Shown here: positions 51,069-61,215 of the stretch, in pieces
Numbering within the stretch: position 1 is the first letter of the stretch
How the letters are laid out: each line of letters starts with the position of its first letter
NCBI RefSeq assembly: GCF_008711285.1
Contig: NZ_VXDC01000001.1
Location: 496,001 to 560,000, forward strand
Source of the DNA: Roseibium aquae
Lineage (GTDB): Bacteria > Pseudomonadota > Alphaproteobacteria > Rhizobiales > Stappiaceae
Length of the DNA stretch: 64,000 nucleotides
Reading direction: 5' to 3'
The notes under the pieces: model-generated
What the model saw: only the letters and a program-made list of their open reading frames with translations
The model's database searches: none
Told to the model about the DNA's origin: nothing
Program-made: the position numbers and the translations under genes

Positions 51069-52619
51069 TCAGTACAGCAAGCGTGGCAGCCAGGTCGCGA
51101 TGACCGGGAACGCCCACAGGATCGCGACAGCAACGATCTGCAGTCCGATAAAGGGCACAACACCCCGGTAGATCTGGCCGGTGGTGATTTCCCTGGGTGC
51201 CGCGCCGCGCAGGTAAAACAGCGAGAACCCGAAAGGCGGCGTCAGAAACGAGGTTTGCAGGTTCACCGCGATCAGGACCGTGAGCCAGATCGGGTCGATG
51301 CCCATCAGGATCAGCGGCGGGATCAGGACGGGCAAAAGGATCACAGAGATTTCCACGAAGTCCAGGAAGAAACCGAGCACAAAGACAAACAGCATGGCGA
51401 AAATCAGCGCCCCGGTCGGCCCGCCAGGCATGTCCTTCAGGATCTCGTGCACGCGGTCTTCGCCGCCAAGGCCAACGAAGACGAGGCTGAAGAAGCTCGC
51501 CATCAGGATGGTCGCGAAGATCATCGAGGTGACGGTCAGAGTCGACAGGAGCGAGGCTCTCAGAAGCCCGGCCTTGAAGGCCGCGGTGAGAATGCGCAGC
51601 ACAACGCCCAGGGCAAACAGGGCGAGACCGGCGTAACCTGCGGCCAGAACATAACCGGCAGGCGTGACATCCGAACGCTGCAGCCGCACGGGAAATGCAG
51701 CGGCGGCGAAAGCGAGAACAATCAATGCGGCGGTGGCCGCCAGAATAAGCCTGGGCGAAATGCCGAGCCTGCGGCCGGCCAGAAGGATCGCCCCGATCGC
51801 GCCGACCGAGGCGGCTTCGTTCGGCGAGGCGATGCCGCCGAGGATGGACCCCAGAACGGCGACGATCAACAGGATGGGCGGCACGATGGCACTGGCGATT
51901 TCCACGGCCGAGGGCTGCTCGACATTTTCCCGCATGGCGGGCGCGTCGTTGGGAAAAAGCCAGGCGCGCAGGACGATGTAAGCGCAGTAGACGGCCACCA
52001 GCAGCAGTCCGGGCACCATGGCGGCGGCAAAGGTCTGGCCGACGGAGATTGTCTCGATCGAGAACTTGCCCTGTGCGTATTGCGCTTGCTGAAAGGCGTT
52101 GGACATCACGTCGGCAAGAATGATCAGGAGTGTCGATGGCGGAATGATCTGGCCCAGCGTTCCCGCCGTGCAGACCATGCCGGAGGCGAGTTTCGGGTCG
52201 TAGCCATTGCGCAGCATGGTCGGAAGGGCAATCAGTCCCATGGCCACGACGGTCGCGCCGACGATGCCGGTCGAGGCGGCAAGCAAGGCGCCGACCAGAA
52301 CCACGGACACTCCGAGCCCGCCGCGCATACGGCCGAACAACCGGCCCATGGTCTCCAGAAGGTCTTCCGCGATCCGGCTTTTTTCCAGGATGACGCCCAT
52401 CAGGACAAACAGGGGTATGGCGGTCAGCACCGGATTGGTGAGCACTCCGAAAAAGCGCTGGCCCATCGCGCCCATGAACTGGATCGAGAAATCGCCCAGA
52501 GCCCAGCCCAGCAGTGCGAAGCCGGTCGCAACCCCCGCAATGGTAAAGGCAACCGGATAACCCATCAGGATGAAGGCGATCAGGGCGCCGAACATGATCA
52601 AATCGAGGGGAAGGGTCAT
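51069..52619 (-). CDS. dctM: TRAP transporter large permease (DctM)
   Basis: The 516-residue protein has about 12 to 14 membrane helices and the DctM signatures: MGYPVAFTIAGVATGFALLG, VLTAIPLFVLMGVILEKSRI, GATVVAMGLIALPTMLRNGY and GMVCTAGTLGQIIPPSTLLI. It is the ion-coupled permease of a tripartite ATP-independent periplasmic system, taking substrate from the DctP binding protein. A loop of about 60 residues near 290-350 is a little longer than usual. Its start overlaps the dctQ stop by four bases. It is the last gene of a run that begins at hutI. Confidence 0.93.
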   Translation of the reverse strand: MTLPLDLIMFGALIAFILMGYPVAFTIAGVATGFALLGWALGDFSIQFMGAMGQRFFGVLTNPVLTAIPLFVLMGVILEKSRIAEDLLETMGRLFGRMRGGLGVSVVLVGALLAASTGIVGATVVAMGLIALPTMLRNGYDPKLASGMVCTAGTLGQIIPPSTLLIILADVMSNAFQQAQYAQGKFSIETISVGQTFAAAMVPGLLLVAVYCAYIVLRAWLFPNDAPAMRENVEQPSAVEIASAIVPPILLIVAVLGSILGGIASPNEAASVGAIGAILLAGRRLGISPRLILAATAALIVLAFAAAAFPVRLQRSDVTPAGYVLAAGYAGLALFALGVVLRILTAAFKAGLLRASLLSTLTVTSMIFATILMASFFSLVFVGLGGEDRVHEILKDMPGGPTGALIFAMLFVFVLGFFLDFVEISVILLPVLIPPLILMGIDPIWLTVLIAVNLQTSFLTPPFGFSLFYLRGAAPREITTGQIYRGVVPFIGLQIVAVAILWAFPVIATWLPRLLY

Positions 52620-53119
52620 TTGGTGGCGACCTTGAGGCGGAGGATGTCACGGAAAAGCGCGGCGAGGCCCTGGATCAGAAGCAGAACGCAATAGGCCGGT
52701 ATGAGTGACTTCAAGAGAAAGGAGGCGGGGATGCCGCCGACCGAGATCGGGCCTTCCAGAATGGCCCAGCTGCGGGTCACCGTGGGCCAGGAGTAGATCA
52801 GCAGCACGACCAGCGCCGGGGCGAGGAGAAAAAGATGACCGAACAGGTCGATCCAGGCCTGCCGCCGTTCTGTCATTTTGGCATAGAAGATATCCACCCG
52901 AACATGGGCGTTGACCAAAAAGGTATAGCCGGCGCCGAGCATGAAGATCGCGGCGTGAAAGTACAAAACGCCTTCATCCAGAAAGATGAAGCTGTACCCG
53001 AACACATAGCGCAAAAGCACGATCCCGAACTGCAGCAAGAGCATGCCAAGCGCAGCCCAGCACATGACATGACCGATGGCGAAGTTGATCCGCTCCAGCG
53101 CTCCCGCCAGTTTATCCAT
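52616..53119 (-). CDS. dctQ: TRAP transporter small permease (DctQ)
   Basis: The 167-residue protein has four membrane helices: FAIGHVMCWAALGMLLLQFG, GVLYFHAAIFMLGAGYTFL, FLLAPALVVLLIYSWPTV and LIPAYCVLLLIQGLAALF. DctQ supports DctM. The pattern, and the motif NAHVRVDIFYAKMTERRQAW in the loop, are standard for the family. It overlaps dctM and lies 212 bases downstream of dctP, a gap containing a palindromic repeat and a stem-loop. Confidence 0.9.
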   Translation of the reverse strand: MDKLAGALERINFAIGHVMCWAALGMLLLQFGIVLLRYVFGYSFIFLDEGVLYFHAAIFMLGAGYTFLVNAHVRVDIFYAKMTERRQAWIDLFGHLFLLAPALVVLLIYSWPTVTRSWAILEGPISVGGIPASFLLKSLIPAYCVLLLIQGLAALFRDILRLKVATK

Positions 53120-53248
53120 CGCGGTTGGTTCCTGTTTTCACATGCCGCCTCGCCGCCACCCGCGGCCGGGTCCAAGCCTGCCCGCAGCGCAATGGGGCGA
53201 AATCCAAATCGGGATCTCAGCCAATGGCGGAGACAACGGATTGGGCCG

Positions 53249-53268
53249 CATGGTCAAGCCATGGGATG
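53249..53268. repeat. Distant copy of the palindromic repeat core
   Basis: The bases CATGGTCAAGCCATGGGATG are identical to 136-155. It sits in the 212-base gap between dctP and dctQ, inside the predicted transcript, and is the only close match to the 1-860 cluster that I found elsewhere in the window. Confidence 0.7.
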
Positions 53269-53292
53269 TCTGTTTGGCCGAACGCCAAGCTT

Positions 53293-53321
53293 GGATAACC
53301 GCAGTGGATCTGCGGTTATCC
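53293..53321 (-). terminator. Stem-loop between dctP and dctQ
   Basis: GGATAACCGCA pairs with TGCGGTTATCC around a seven-base loop, starting about ten bases after the dctP stop on the minus strand. There is no T-run. Such hairpins after the binding-protein gene of transporter operons often stabilise the upstream mRNA so that the binding protein is made in excess; that role is inferred. Confidence 0.65.
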
Positions 53322-53331
53322 TATTGGGGCA

Positions 53332-54429
53332 TCAGTTGTACTGATAGTCCAGCAGCCGGGCGTTCATCTGGCCATTGTCGGCATAGGGCATGTAGCTCTT
53401 CATCAGTTCCCGGTAGCTCAGGAAACTTTCGGTGATGCGCTTGACCAGTTCATCATCGTCCGCGCGCAGGTCGGCGATCACTTCGCCGGCGGCATTGCCC
53501 ATGGCGATGATCACGTCGTCCGGCAGCTTGCGCACCATCACGCCGTGCTCGGAGACCAGTTGGCTCAGCGCTTGGGCGTGCTTGGTGTTGTACTCTGTCA
53601 GGACATCGTTGTAGAGGCTGGCGCAGGCCTGGCGCACGGCTTCCTGCAGGTCGGCCGGAAGGGCGTTGAAGGTTTCCAGGTTCACCGCGCATTCCTCGGC
53701 CGAAGACGGCTCTCCGACCCCTGGCCAATAATAGTTCTTGGCGATCTGGTAGTAGCCAAGGGCGCTGTCGGTCCACGGACCGATGAACTCGCCCGCATCC
53801 AGCGCGCCCGATTGCAGGGCCTGGAACATCGCCGGGCCGCTCATGGCCTGAACCGCCATGCCGAGCTTGGTGCACATTTCCGAGGCCAGGCCGGTGGAGC
53901 GGAACTTGAGGCCCTTCAGGTCATCGACGCTGTTGATCTCGTTGCGGAACCAGCCGGCCCATTGCGGTCCCGAGTTGCCGCACAGGAACGGCTTCAGATT
54001 GAACCGGGCATAGATTTCGTCGTAGAGCGCCTGCCCGCCGCCATGGATGAGCCAGCCGGCCTGTTCCGGTGCCGTCAAACCGAAAGGCTGGGATCCGAAC
54101 AGCAGGATGCCCTTGGACTTCGAGCCCCAATAGGCCGGAACCGCATGATAAAGATCGGCGGTGCCTTCCCCAACCGCGTCGAAGACGCCGTTGCCGGGCA
54201 CGATCTCGCCGGCGGCAAACAGTTTCACCTCGATCCGTCCGCCCGACAGCATGGTGATCCGGTCAGCCAGCAACTGGGCCGCAACGCCCGGGCCCGGCAG
54301 GTTCTTCGGCCATGCGGTGACCATGCGCCACTGGCGGATGTCCTGGGCGATGGCCGGCGCGGCGAGCGCGGTTGCCGCCGTGGCGGCGGTTCCAGCGACG
54401 CCAGCTTTCAAAAAGTCCCGTCTTTTCAT
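53332..54429 (-). CDS. dctP: TRAP transporter substrate-binding protein (DctP)
   Basis: The 365-residue protein has a twin-arginine signal (MKRRDFLKAGVAGTAATAAT, cleavage after AIAQ). The mature part carries VTAWPKNLPGPGVAAQLLAD, FDAVGEGTADLYHAVPAYWG, KFRSTGLASEMCTKLGMAVQ (the Arg expected to hold a substrate carboxylate) and SGALDAGEFIGPWTDSALGY. The spacing resembles 2-oxoacid/mannitol-type TRAP binding proteins (TakP group). It lies only 50 bases downstream of hutU, same strand, so a substrate in histidine metabolism is likely from context. Tat export suggests folding before secretion. Confidence 0.9.
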   Translation of the reverse strand: MKRRDFLKAGVAGTAATAATALAAPAIAQDIRQWRMVTAWPKNLPGPGVAAQLLADRITMLSGGRIEVKLFAAGEIVPGNGVFDAVGEGTADLYHAVPAYWGSKSKGILLFGSQPFGLTAPEQAGWLIHGGGQALYDEIYARFNLKPFLCGNSGPQWAGWFRNEINSVDDLKGLKFRSTGLASEMCTKLGMAVQAMSGPAMFQALQSGALDAGEFIGPWTDSALGYYQIAKNYYWPGVGEPSSAEECAVNLETFNALPADLQEAVRQACASLYNDVLTEYNTKHAQALSQLVSEHGVMVRKLPDDVIIAMGNAAGEVIADLRADDDELVKRITESFLSYRELMKSYMPYADNGQMNARLLDYQYN

Positions 54430-54479
54430 TGTCTTCCCCTCGTTTCAAGGTTGATGGCAAGAAGCTGTCCGGCCGTGGG

Positions 54480-56153
54480 TTATCTCCCAAGAATACCCGG
54501 CAGGTTGAGCCCCTGTTCTTTCGCGCAGTTCAGCGCGATCTCGTAGCCGGCATCGGCATGGCGCATCACGCCGGTGGCCGGATCGTTCCACAAAACCCGT
54601 CCGATCCGCCGGTCGGCATCTTCGGTGCCGTCGCAGCAAATCACCATGCCCGAATGCTGGGAAAAACCCATGCCGACGCCGCCGCCATGGTGCAGCGACA
54701 CCCAAGTCGCGCCGGAGGCTGTGTTCAAAAGGGCATTCAGGAGCGGCCAGTCGGACACGGCGTCCGACCCGTCCTTCATCGCTTCCGTCTCCCGGTTGGG
54801 GGAGGCGACCGAGCCGCTGTCCAGATGATCGCGGCCGATCACGATCGGTGCCTTCAACTCGCCGGTGCGGACCATCTCGTTGAAGGCAAGGCCGAGCCGG
54901 TGGCGCTGGCCGAGCCCGACCCAGCAAATCCGGGCGGGCAGGCCCTGGAACGAGATCCGCTCCCTTGCCATGTCCAGCCAGTTGTGCAGATGCGCATCGT
55001 CGGGAATGAGTTCCTTCACCTTGGCGTCGGTCTTGTAGATGTCTTCCGGGTCGCCGGAGAGCGCGCACCAGCGGAACGGCCCGATGCCGCGGCAGAACAG
55101 CGGCCGGATATAGGCCGGCACGAAACCCGGAAAGGCGAAGGCGTTTTCCAAGCCCTCTTCCATCGCGACCTGGCGGATGTTGTTGCCGTAATCGAGCGTT
55201 GGAACGCCTGCATTCCAGAAATCGACCATCGCCTGTACATGGACCTTCATCGAGGCGCGGGCAGCTTTCTCGACCGCTTTTGGATCGGTTTCAGCCTTCC
55301 CGCGCCATTCGGCGACGGTCCAGCCCTGTGGCAGATAACCGTTGACCGGATCATGCGCCGACGTCTGGTCGGTGACAATATCGGGCTTGACGCCGCGCTT
55401 CACGAGTTCCGGGAAGATATCCGCCGCATTGCCGATCAGGGCGACGGATTTGGCCTCGCCGGCCTTGGTCCAGCGGCCGATCATCTCCAGCGCCTCGTCG
55501 AGCGAATGGGTCTTTTCGTCGACATATTTTGTGCGCAGGCGGAAGTCGGCGCTTTTTTCATCGCATTCCACAGCAAGGCAGCAAGCTCCGGCCATGACCG
55601 CGGCAAGCGGCTGGGCGCCGCCCATGCCGCCGAGCCCGCCGGTCAGGATCCAGCGGCCTTTCAGGTTGCCGTCATAATGCTGGCGGCCCGCTTCCATGAA
55701 GGTTTCATAGGTGCCCTGCACGATTCCTTGCGTGCCGATATAGATCCACGAGCCCGCGGTCATCTGGCCGTACATGGCCAGGCCTTTCTTGTCGAGTTCG
55801 TGGAAGTGATCCCAGTTCGCCCAGTTCGGCACCAGATTGGAATTGGCGATCAGAACGCGCGGGGCGTCCTTGTGGGTCTTGAAGACACCGACCGGCTTGC
55901 CGGACTGCACCAGCAGCGTCTCGTCGTCTTCCAAAGACTTGAGGCTGGCTACGATCCGGTCGAAATCCTCCCAGGTGCGCGCGGCCCGACCGATCCCGCC
56001 ATAAACCACCAGCTCATGCGGGTTTTCCGCGACATCCGGGTGCAGGTTGTTCATCAGCATCCGCAAGGGCGCTTCGGTGAGCCAGGACTTGGTGTTGAGG
56101 TCGGTGCCGGTCGGCGGAAAAACGTCACGGGCGTTGTGGCGGCGGTCAGCCAT
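54480..56153 (-). CDS. hutU: Urocanate hydratase
   Basis: HutU converts urocanate to 4-imidazolone-5-propionate with a tightly bound NAD+ as electrophile. The 557-residue protein has the family length and contains [20 protein letters not shown], the Gly-rich [17 protein letters not shown] and [20 protein letters not shown]. The C-terminal [20 protein letters not shown] is also conserved. The start at 56153 gives [11 protein letters not shown] and has AGGAAA upstream; an earlier ATG at 56201 lies within hutG. It overlaps hutG by eight bases. Confidence 0.96.
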   Translation of the reverse strand: MADRRHNARDVFPPTGTDLNTKSWLTEAPLRMLMNNLHPDVAENPHELVVYGGIGRAARTWEDFDRIVASLKSLEDDETLLVQSGKPVGVFKTHKDAPRVLIANSNLVPNWANWDHFHELDKKGLAMYGQMTAGSWIYIGTQGIVQGTYETFMEAGRQHYDGNLKGRWILTGGLGGMGGAQPLAAVMAGACCLAVECDEKSADFRLRTKYVDEKTHSLDEALEMIGRWTKAGEAKSVALIGNAADIFPELVKRGVKPDIVTDQTSAHDPVNGYLPQGWTVAEWRGKAETDPKAVEKAARASMKVHVQAMVDFWNAGVPTLDYGNNIRQVAMEEGLENAFAFPGFVPAYIRPLFCRGIGPFRWCALSGDPEDIYKTDAKVKELIPDDAHLHNWLDMARERISFQGLPARICWVGLGQRHRLGLAFNEMVRTGELKAPIVIGRDHLDSGSVASPNRETEAMKDGSDAVSDWPLLNALLNTASGATWVSLHHGGGVGMGFSQHSGMVICCDGTEDADRRIGRVLWNDPATGVMRHADAGYEIALNCAKEQGLNLPGILGR

Positions 56154-56979
56154 GGGTGGTTTCCTCGGATGTCTTTTTGTGTGGCTTAAGCGCGGGCGCA
56201 AGATCGGCCAGCGCGAACAGAATGGTTCTCAGATGGCCCCGCAGACGCTCGGCCTTTGCCTCGTCATAGGCAAAGGGCGTGTCCTCGGTGGCAAGGTGGG
56301 TCGATTGGGCCAGTTCCATCTGGATGGCGTGGATGCCGGTGTCCGGCCGGCCATAGTGGCGGGTCGTCCAGCCGCCCTTGAAACGGCCGTTCAGGATCGA
56401 GGTGTAGCCCGCAGCGTTACTGGTCAAATCCACGACCGCCTGTTCGATCTCTGCTGCACAAGTGGTGCCGCCATTGGTGCCGGTGTTGAAGTCCGGCAGC
56501 GTGCCCTCGAACAGGTACGGCACTTTGGAACGGATCGAATGGCAGTCATAGAGGATTGCGATGCCGTGTCTGGCGCGCACGCGCTCCAGCTCGGCCTCGA
56601 GCGCGGCGTGATAGGGCGCGTGCCAGGCGAGCCGCCGGGCTTGGATTTCGTCTGAACCCGGCTCCTTGCCGTCCAGATAGATCGGGCAGCCATCGAAATC
56701 CGTTGTCGGGCACAGCGTGGTGGTGTTCTGGCCGGGATACAGGCTGGCATCTTCCGGGTCCCGGTTGGCATCGATGACATAGCGGTGGAAGTTGGCCTTC
56801 ACCATGGTCGCGCCGGGCAGCAGGCCAGTATACAGCCGATCCACATGCCAGTCGGTGTCTGCCAGCTTATGGCCAGTTTCGTTCAGGTTAGCCCAGATCT
56901 TTTCCGGCACGAAGGTGCCCGCATGAGGAACGCCCAGAACGACCGGGCTGTCGCCGGGGATGATCTCAACGGGCTGCAT
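56146..56979 (-). CDS. hutG: N-formylglutamate deformylase (amidohydrolase)
   Basis: HutG hydrolyses N-formyl-L-glutamate to glutamate and formate, the last step of the five-step route. The 277-residue protein has [60 protein letters not shown] and [20 protein letters not shown], matching the FGase (N-formylglutamate amidohydrolase) family with its metal-binding His and Asp residues. It is not the arginase-type formiminoglutamase also called HutG elsewhere. Overlaps hutH by 14 bases and hutU by eight. Confidence 0.93.
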   Translation of the reverse strand: MQPVEIIPGDSPVVLGVPHAGTFVPEKIWANLNETGHKLADTDWHVDRLYTGLLPGATMVKANFHRYVIDANRDPEDASLYPGQNTTTLCPTTDFDGCPIYLDGKEPGSDEIQARRLAWHAPYHAALEAELERVRARHGIAILYDCHSIRSKVPYLFEGTLPDFNTGTNGGTTCAAEIEQAVVDLTSNAAGYTSILNGRFKGGWTTRHYGRPDTGIHAIQMELAQSTHLATEDTPFAYDEAKAERLRGHLRTILFALADLAPALKPHKKTSEETTHG

Positions 56980-58522
56980 GCGGCACTCCCAGCTTGAACA
57001 GGTGATCTTCCGACAGAACCGAGACCAGCGCGCGCGCGCGCAAAAGCCCAGCGGCCGTTTCCAGATCCGGCGCCAGATACCGGTCTTTCGTCAGCGGAGC
57101 GACCGAAGCGCGCAGTTTTTCGATGACGGATTGAAGCGCCGGGCTGGTCTTGAGCGGCGCCCGGTGCTCGATGCCTTCAACCGCGCAGAGCAACTCGACG
57201 CCCAGAATATGCGCAAGGTTGGCCGTCATGCGCAGAAGGCGGCGCGCGCCGTGGGCGGCCATGGAGACATGGTCCTCCTGGTTTGCGCTGGTCGGTGTGG
57301 AGTCCGTCGAACAGGGATTGGCGAGGTGCTTGTTCTCGCTCATCAAGGCAGCCGTGGTGACCTCGGCGATCATCATGCCGGAGTTCAGGCCCGGATCCTT
57401 GGCCAGAAACGGCGGCAGATCGAACGACAAGGCCGGGTCGACCATCAGCGCGATGCGGCGCTGGGCAATGGCGCCGAGTTCGGCAATTGCAAGGGCGATC
57501 TGGTCGGCGGCAAAGGCGACCGGCTCGGCGTGGAAATTGCCGCCGGAGACGATCCGGTCCGCCTCGACCAGCACCAGCGGATTGTCGGTGGCCGCATTCG
57601 CCTCGATTTCCAGCGTGGTGGCCGCCATGCGCAGAAGATCGACACAGGCCCCGGCCACCTGCGGCTGACAGCGGATACAATAGGGGTCCTGGACGCGGGT
57701 GTCGCCTTCCCGGTGGCTTTCGCGGATTTCTGAACCCTCCATGATGCCGCGCATGGCGCTTGCGACTTCAATCTGGCCCCGGTGGCCGCGAAGCTCATGG
57801 ATTTCGGCCAAAAGCGGCGCGGTCGAGCCCATGATGGCATCGGTGGACAGACTTGCGGTGACCAGCGTTGCTTCCGCCAGCCGCCAGGCGTCGAACAGGC
57901 CAACCAGCGCGCAGGCTGTCGAGAATTGCGTGCCGTTGATCAGACCGAGGCCTTCCTTCGGGCCGAGGACAACCGGTGTCAGACCCGCGCGTTTCAAGGC
58001 TTCCCCGCCGGACACGCGCTCGCCTTCGAACTCGGCTTCGCCTTCGCCGATCAGCGCAGCGGTCATGTGGGCCAGCGGTGCCAGATCCCCGGAGGCACCC
58101 ACCGAACCTTGCGAGGGCACCACCGGGGTGACGCCTTTGTCCAAACAGTCCTCAATCAACTTCAAGACCTCGAACCGGACGCCGGAGGCACCCCGGCCAA
58201 GCGAGAGCAGTTTCAGGACCATCATCAGCCGGGTGGTGGCGCGGTCGAGCGGCTCGCCGACGCCGCAGCAATGGGACAGGATCAGATTGCGCTGCAACGT
58301 GGCGGTGTCTTCCGCCGCGATCTTGACGCTGGCCAGCTTCCCGAAACCGGTGTTCACGCCGTAAACCGCCTCGCTGCCACGGGCGGCCTCAGCGACCCTT
58401 TGCGCGGCCAGATTGATGGCCGCTTCCGCCGAACGGTCGATCCGGACGGAGCGTTCGTCGCGGTAAACCACCTCCAGATCGGCCAGGGTGGCGGATCCCG
58501 GGGTGAGGGTAAGGGCGCTCAT
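56966..58522 (-). CDS. hutH: Histidine ammonia-lyase
   Basis: HutH eliminates ammonia from L-histidine to give trans-urocanate. The 518-residue protein contains the MIO-forming triad Ala143-Ser144-Gly145 in [15 protein letters not shown], the upstream [11 protein letters not shown], and downstream LALINGTQ-like [16 protein letters not shown]. The C-terminal [15 protein letters not shown] is typical. The start at 58522 overlaps hutI by four bases. The gene is first in the chain hutH-hutG-hutU after hutI, so HutH and HutU levels are coupled. Confidence 0.97.
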   Translation of the reverse strand: MSALTLTPGSATLADLEVVYRDERSVRIDRSAEAAINLAAQRVAEAARGSEAVYGVNTGFGKLASVKIAAEDTATLQRNLILSHCCGVGEPLDRATTRLMMVLKLLSLGRGASGVRFEVLKLIEDCLDKGVTPVVPSQGSVGASGDLAPLAHMTAALIGEGEAEFEGERVSGGEALKRAGLTPVVLGPKEGLGLINGTQFSTACALVGLFDAWRLAEATLVTASLSTDAIMGSTAPLLAEIHELRGHRGQIEVASAMRGIMEGSEIRESHREGDTRVQDPYCIRCQPQVAGACVDLLRMAATTLEIEANAATDNPLVLVEADRIVSGGNFHAEPVAFAADQIALAIAELGAIAQRRIALMVDPALSFDLPPFLAKDPGLNSGMMIAEVTTAALMSENKHLANPCSTDSTPTSANQEDHVSMAAHGARRLLRMTANLAHILGVELLCAVEGIEHRAPLKTSPALQSVIEKLRASVAPLTKDRYLAPDLETAAGLLRARALVSVLSEDHLFKLGVPHAAR

Positions 58523-59724
58523 TCAGAGCCTCCAAAAATGCGTTTTTCCAGGGAGTTGAAACCGATGCGGTAGCTGAGCTCGGCCGGATGGGCGACGTTC
58601 CAGACTGCCAGATCCGCGCGCTTGCCGGTCTCCAGCGTGCCGCGGTCGGTCATGCCCAGAGCCTTGGCCGCCTCGCGGGCTACGCCCGCAAGGGCTTCTT
58701 CCGGTGTCATCCGGAACAAGGTGCAGCCCATGTTCATGGTGAGCAGAAGGGAGGCGAGCGGCGAGGAGCCCGGATTGCAATCGCTGGCAAGCGCCATCGG
58801 AACGGTGTGCAGGCGCAGAAGATCGATTGGCGGGGCCTGGGTTTCCCGCAGGGTGTAAAACGCGCCCGGCAGGATGACGGCGACGGTGCCGCTGGCGGCC
58901 ATCGCCCTGACGCCCGCCTCATCGAGATATTCCAGGTGATCGGCGGACAGCGCGCCATAGGACGCGGCAAGCGCGGTGCCGCCAAGGTTCGACAGTTGCT
59001 CGGCATGCAGCTTCACCGGCAGGCCGAGGCCTTTCGCCTTTTCGAACACACGGGCGATCTGCTCCGGCGAAAAGGCGATGCCCTCGCAAAATCCGTCGAC
59101 AGCGTCGACCAGACCTTCGGCGTGGGCCGCTTCCAGAGCGGGCAGGCAGATGTCCTCGAGATAGGCGTCCGCCCGGTCTTTGTAGTCTGCAGGGACCGCA
59201 TGCGCGCCGAGAAACGTGGTGCGCACGGTGATGGGCCTCAGGTCCCCGATCCGGCGGGCAACCCGCAGCATCTTCAGTTCTGTGTCCCGATCCAGGCCGT
59301 AGCCCGATTTGATCTCGAGAGCGGTGACGCCTTCGGCGATCAGCGCGTCGGCGCGGGTTAGTGCGCCGTCCAGAAGTTCGTCTTCGCCGGCATCCCGCGT
59401 CGCCTTGACGGTGGAGACAATGCCGCCGCCTGCGCGCGCCACTTCTTCGTAGGTCGCGCCTTCGAGCCGCATCTCGAACTCGCGCGCCCGGTTGCCGCCA
59501 AAAACGAGGTGCGTGTGGCAATCGATCAACCCGGGCGTAATCAGGCGCCCGCCGAGGTCTTCCTTTGGAAAACCGGCAAAGGCCTCAGGCAATCCTGTTG
59601 CCGGGCCCGAATAGGCAATCGTTTCTCCGTCGATGGCCAGAACGCCGTCTTCGATCAAGCCATAGGCCTCGATGCCATGGATGAGGGTTGCCAGTCTGGC
59701 GTTCGTCAGCAGGCGCTGTGGCAC
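58519..59724 (-). CDS. hutI: Imidazolonepropionase
   Basis: HutI opens the imidazolone ring to N-formimino-L-glutamate. The 401-residue amidohydrolase has the metal site [20 protein letters not shown], the FKSGYGL-type segment [40 protein letters not shown] and [18 protein letters not shown]. The start is GTG at 59724 with GGGAGA six bases upstream. It is the first gene of the minus-strand run hutI-hutH-hutG-hutU-dctP-dctQ-dctM and is preceded by a strong promoter-like sequence with an overlapping palindrome. Confidence 0.95.
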   Translation of the reverse strand: MPQRLLTNARLATLIHGIEAYGLIEDGVLAIDGETIAYSGPATGLPEAFAGFPKEDLGGRLITPGLIDCHTHLVFGGNRAREFEMRLEGATYEEVARAGGGIVSTVKATRDAGEDELLDGALTRADALIAEGVTALEIKSGYGLDRDTELKMLRVARRIGDLRPITVRTTFLGAHAVPADYKDRADAYLEDICLPALEAAHAEGLVDAVDGFCEGIAFSPEQIARVFEKAKGLGLPVKLHAEQLSNLGGTALAASYGALSADHLEYLDEAGVRAMAASGTVAVILPGAFYTLRETQAPPIDLLRLHTVPMALASDCNPGSSPLASLLLTMNMGCTLFRMTPEEALAGVAREAAKALGMTDRGTLETGKRADLAVWNVAHPAELSYRIGFNSLEKRIFGGSE

Positions 59725-59759
59725 CGGACGTCTCCCGCTTGATTAGATTGCGATAAAAG

Positions 59760-59789
59760 ATAATATGCATGCACATATTAACGTGTCAA
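59760..59789 (-). promoter_or_regulatory. Candidate hutI promoter with overlapping HutC operator
   Basis: On the minus strand TTGACA (59784-59789) and TATTAT (59760-59765) are 18 bases apart, close to the sigma-70 consensus. The perfect palindrome TAATATGCATGCACATATTA (59761-59780) has arms TAATATG and CATATTA around CATGCA and covers the -10 box and most of the spacer. It lies between hutI and hutF, in the right place for repression of both by the GntR-type HutC encoded alongside. Confidence 0.7.
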
Positions 59790-59806
59790 CGAGGGAATAA
59801 ACCGGC

Positions 59807-61198
59807 ATGCCCACGGCGCAGGACACCATCCTTTTCGCAGATAAGGCGCTGCTTCCAGACGGGTGGGCGGACAATGTCCGCGTTGATATTTCCGCTGATG
59901 GCCGGATTTCGGCTGTTGAACCGGATGCCCGTCCCGCCGGGCAGCAGCAAGCCTGCAACGCCGGAATATTGTTGCCGGCGCCGGCCAACTTGCACAGCCA
60001 TGCCTTTCAGCGCGCGATGGCCGGGATGAGCGAGCGCCGCGGCCAGGAAACCCGCGACAGTTTCTGGACCTGGCGGCAGATCATGTTCCGCTTTCTCGAC
60101 ACCTTGACACCGGAGGATGTCGAGGCGATTGCCGCCTTTGTTCAAATGGAAATGCTCGAAGCCGGATATGCGGCCGTCGGTGAATTTCACTATCTCCACC
60201 ACCGGCCGGGCGGAGCGCCTTACGACCATTTGGCCGAGATGTCCGAGCGCATCGCGGCGGCGGCCAGCCAGACGGGCATCGGCCTGACCCTGTTGCCGGT
60301 GCTTTACAGGTACGGCGGCTGCGACAAGCGCCCGCTGGCGCCGGGCCAGATCCGGTTCGGCAATGATTTCGACCGGTTCCAGAAGCTGCATGATCAGGCG
60401 GGCGGCGTTTTGAAGGCATTGGACGGCGATGCCGTTCTGGGCGTTGCCCCGCATTCGCTGCGCGCGGTGGATGCGGATAGCCTTCAAGATGCCGTCTCGC
60501 TGGCCGGGCAAGCGCCGGTGCACATGCATCTCGCCGAGCAGGTCGCCGAGGTGGAAGAAGTTCTGGCGGCCACCGGTAAACGGCCGGTCGACTGGCTTTT
60601 GGACAATCATGGGGTCGGCGGGACCTGGTGTCTCATTCACTGCACGCAGATGACACCGGAGGAAACGCGGAGCCTGGCAGCCACGGGAGCTGTTTCCGGC
60701 CTCTGCCCGATCACGGAATCGAGCCTCGGCGATGGCATCTTCGACGGGGTGCGGTTTCTGGAAGCGGGCGGCCGGTTTGGCATCGGATCGGACTCCAACA
60801 TCCGCATTTCCCTGTCCGAGGAGTTGCGCACTCTCGAATACTCCCAGCGTTTGCGCGACAAATGCCGGGCCTCGGTGGCAACGCCTGAAAAATCCACGGG
60901 CCGGGTCTTGTTCGATGGCGCGGCCGCAGGCGGGGCGCAGGCCTGCGGCCGGGCATCCGGGCAAATCGGAGCCGGCTATTTCGCCGATCTCATCGCGCTT
61001 GATGCCAATGCGATCGACCTGGAAGGCCGTGACGGCGACGAGATCCTTGATGCCTTTATCTTCGCGGGCGACGACCGGATGGTGCGGGACGTCTGGTCGG
61101 CGGGGCGGCATGTCGTTGCCGGCGGGACTCATGTAAAAGGCGAAGCGATCCGGGACCGCTACCGGTCCACCATGAGAGCGCTGCGCGCCCGCCTTTGA
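59807..61198 (+). CDS. hutF: Formimidoylglutamate deiminase
   Basis: HutF hydrolyses N-formimino-L-glutamate to N-formylglutamate and ammonia. The 463-residue amidohydrolase contains LLPAPANLHSHAFQRAMAG with its zinc ligands, WTWRQIMFRFLDTLTPEDVE, GVAPHSLRAVDADSLQDAV, and MHLAEQVAEVEEVLAATGKR. Near the end is GRFGIGSDSNIRISLSEELR. Together with HutG this defines the five-step branch (formylglutamate route) of histidine degradation. The ATG at 59807 has GAGGGAAT upstream. It is divergent from hutI and overlaps the hutC frame. Confidence 0.94.
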   Translation: MPTAQDTILFADKALLPDGWADNVRVDISADGRISAVEPDARPAGQQQACNAGILLPAPANLHSHAFQRAMAGMSERRGQETRDSFWTWRQIMFRFLDTLTPEDVEAIAAFVQMEMLEAGYAAVGEFHYLHHRPGGAPYDHLAEMSERIAAAASQTGIGLTLLPVLYRYGGCDKRPLAPGQIRFGNDFDRFQKLHDQAGGVLKALDGDAVLGVAPHSLRAVDADSLQDAVSLAGQAPVHMHLAEQVAEVEEVLAATGKRPVDWLLDNHGVGGTWCLIHCTQMTPEETRSLAATGAVSGLCPITESSLGDGIFDGVRFLEAGGRFGIGSDSNIRISLSEELRTLEYSQRLRDKCRASVATPEKSTGRVLFDGAAAGGAQACGRASGQIGAGYFADLIALDANAIDLEGRDGDEILDAFIFAGDDRMVRDVWSAGRHVVAGGTHVKGEAIRDRYRSTMRALRARL

Positions 61199-61215
61199 AA
61201 CGGAGCCGACATCCC

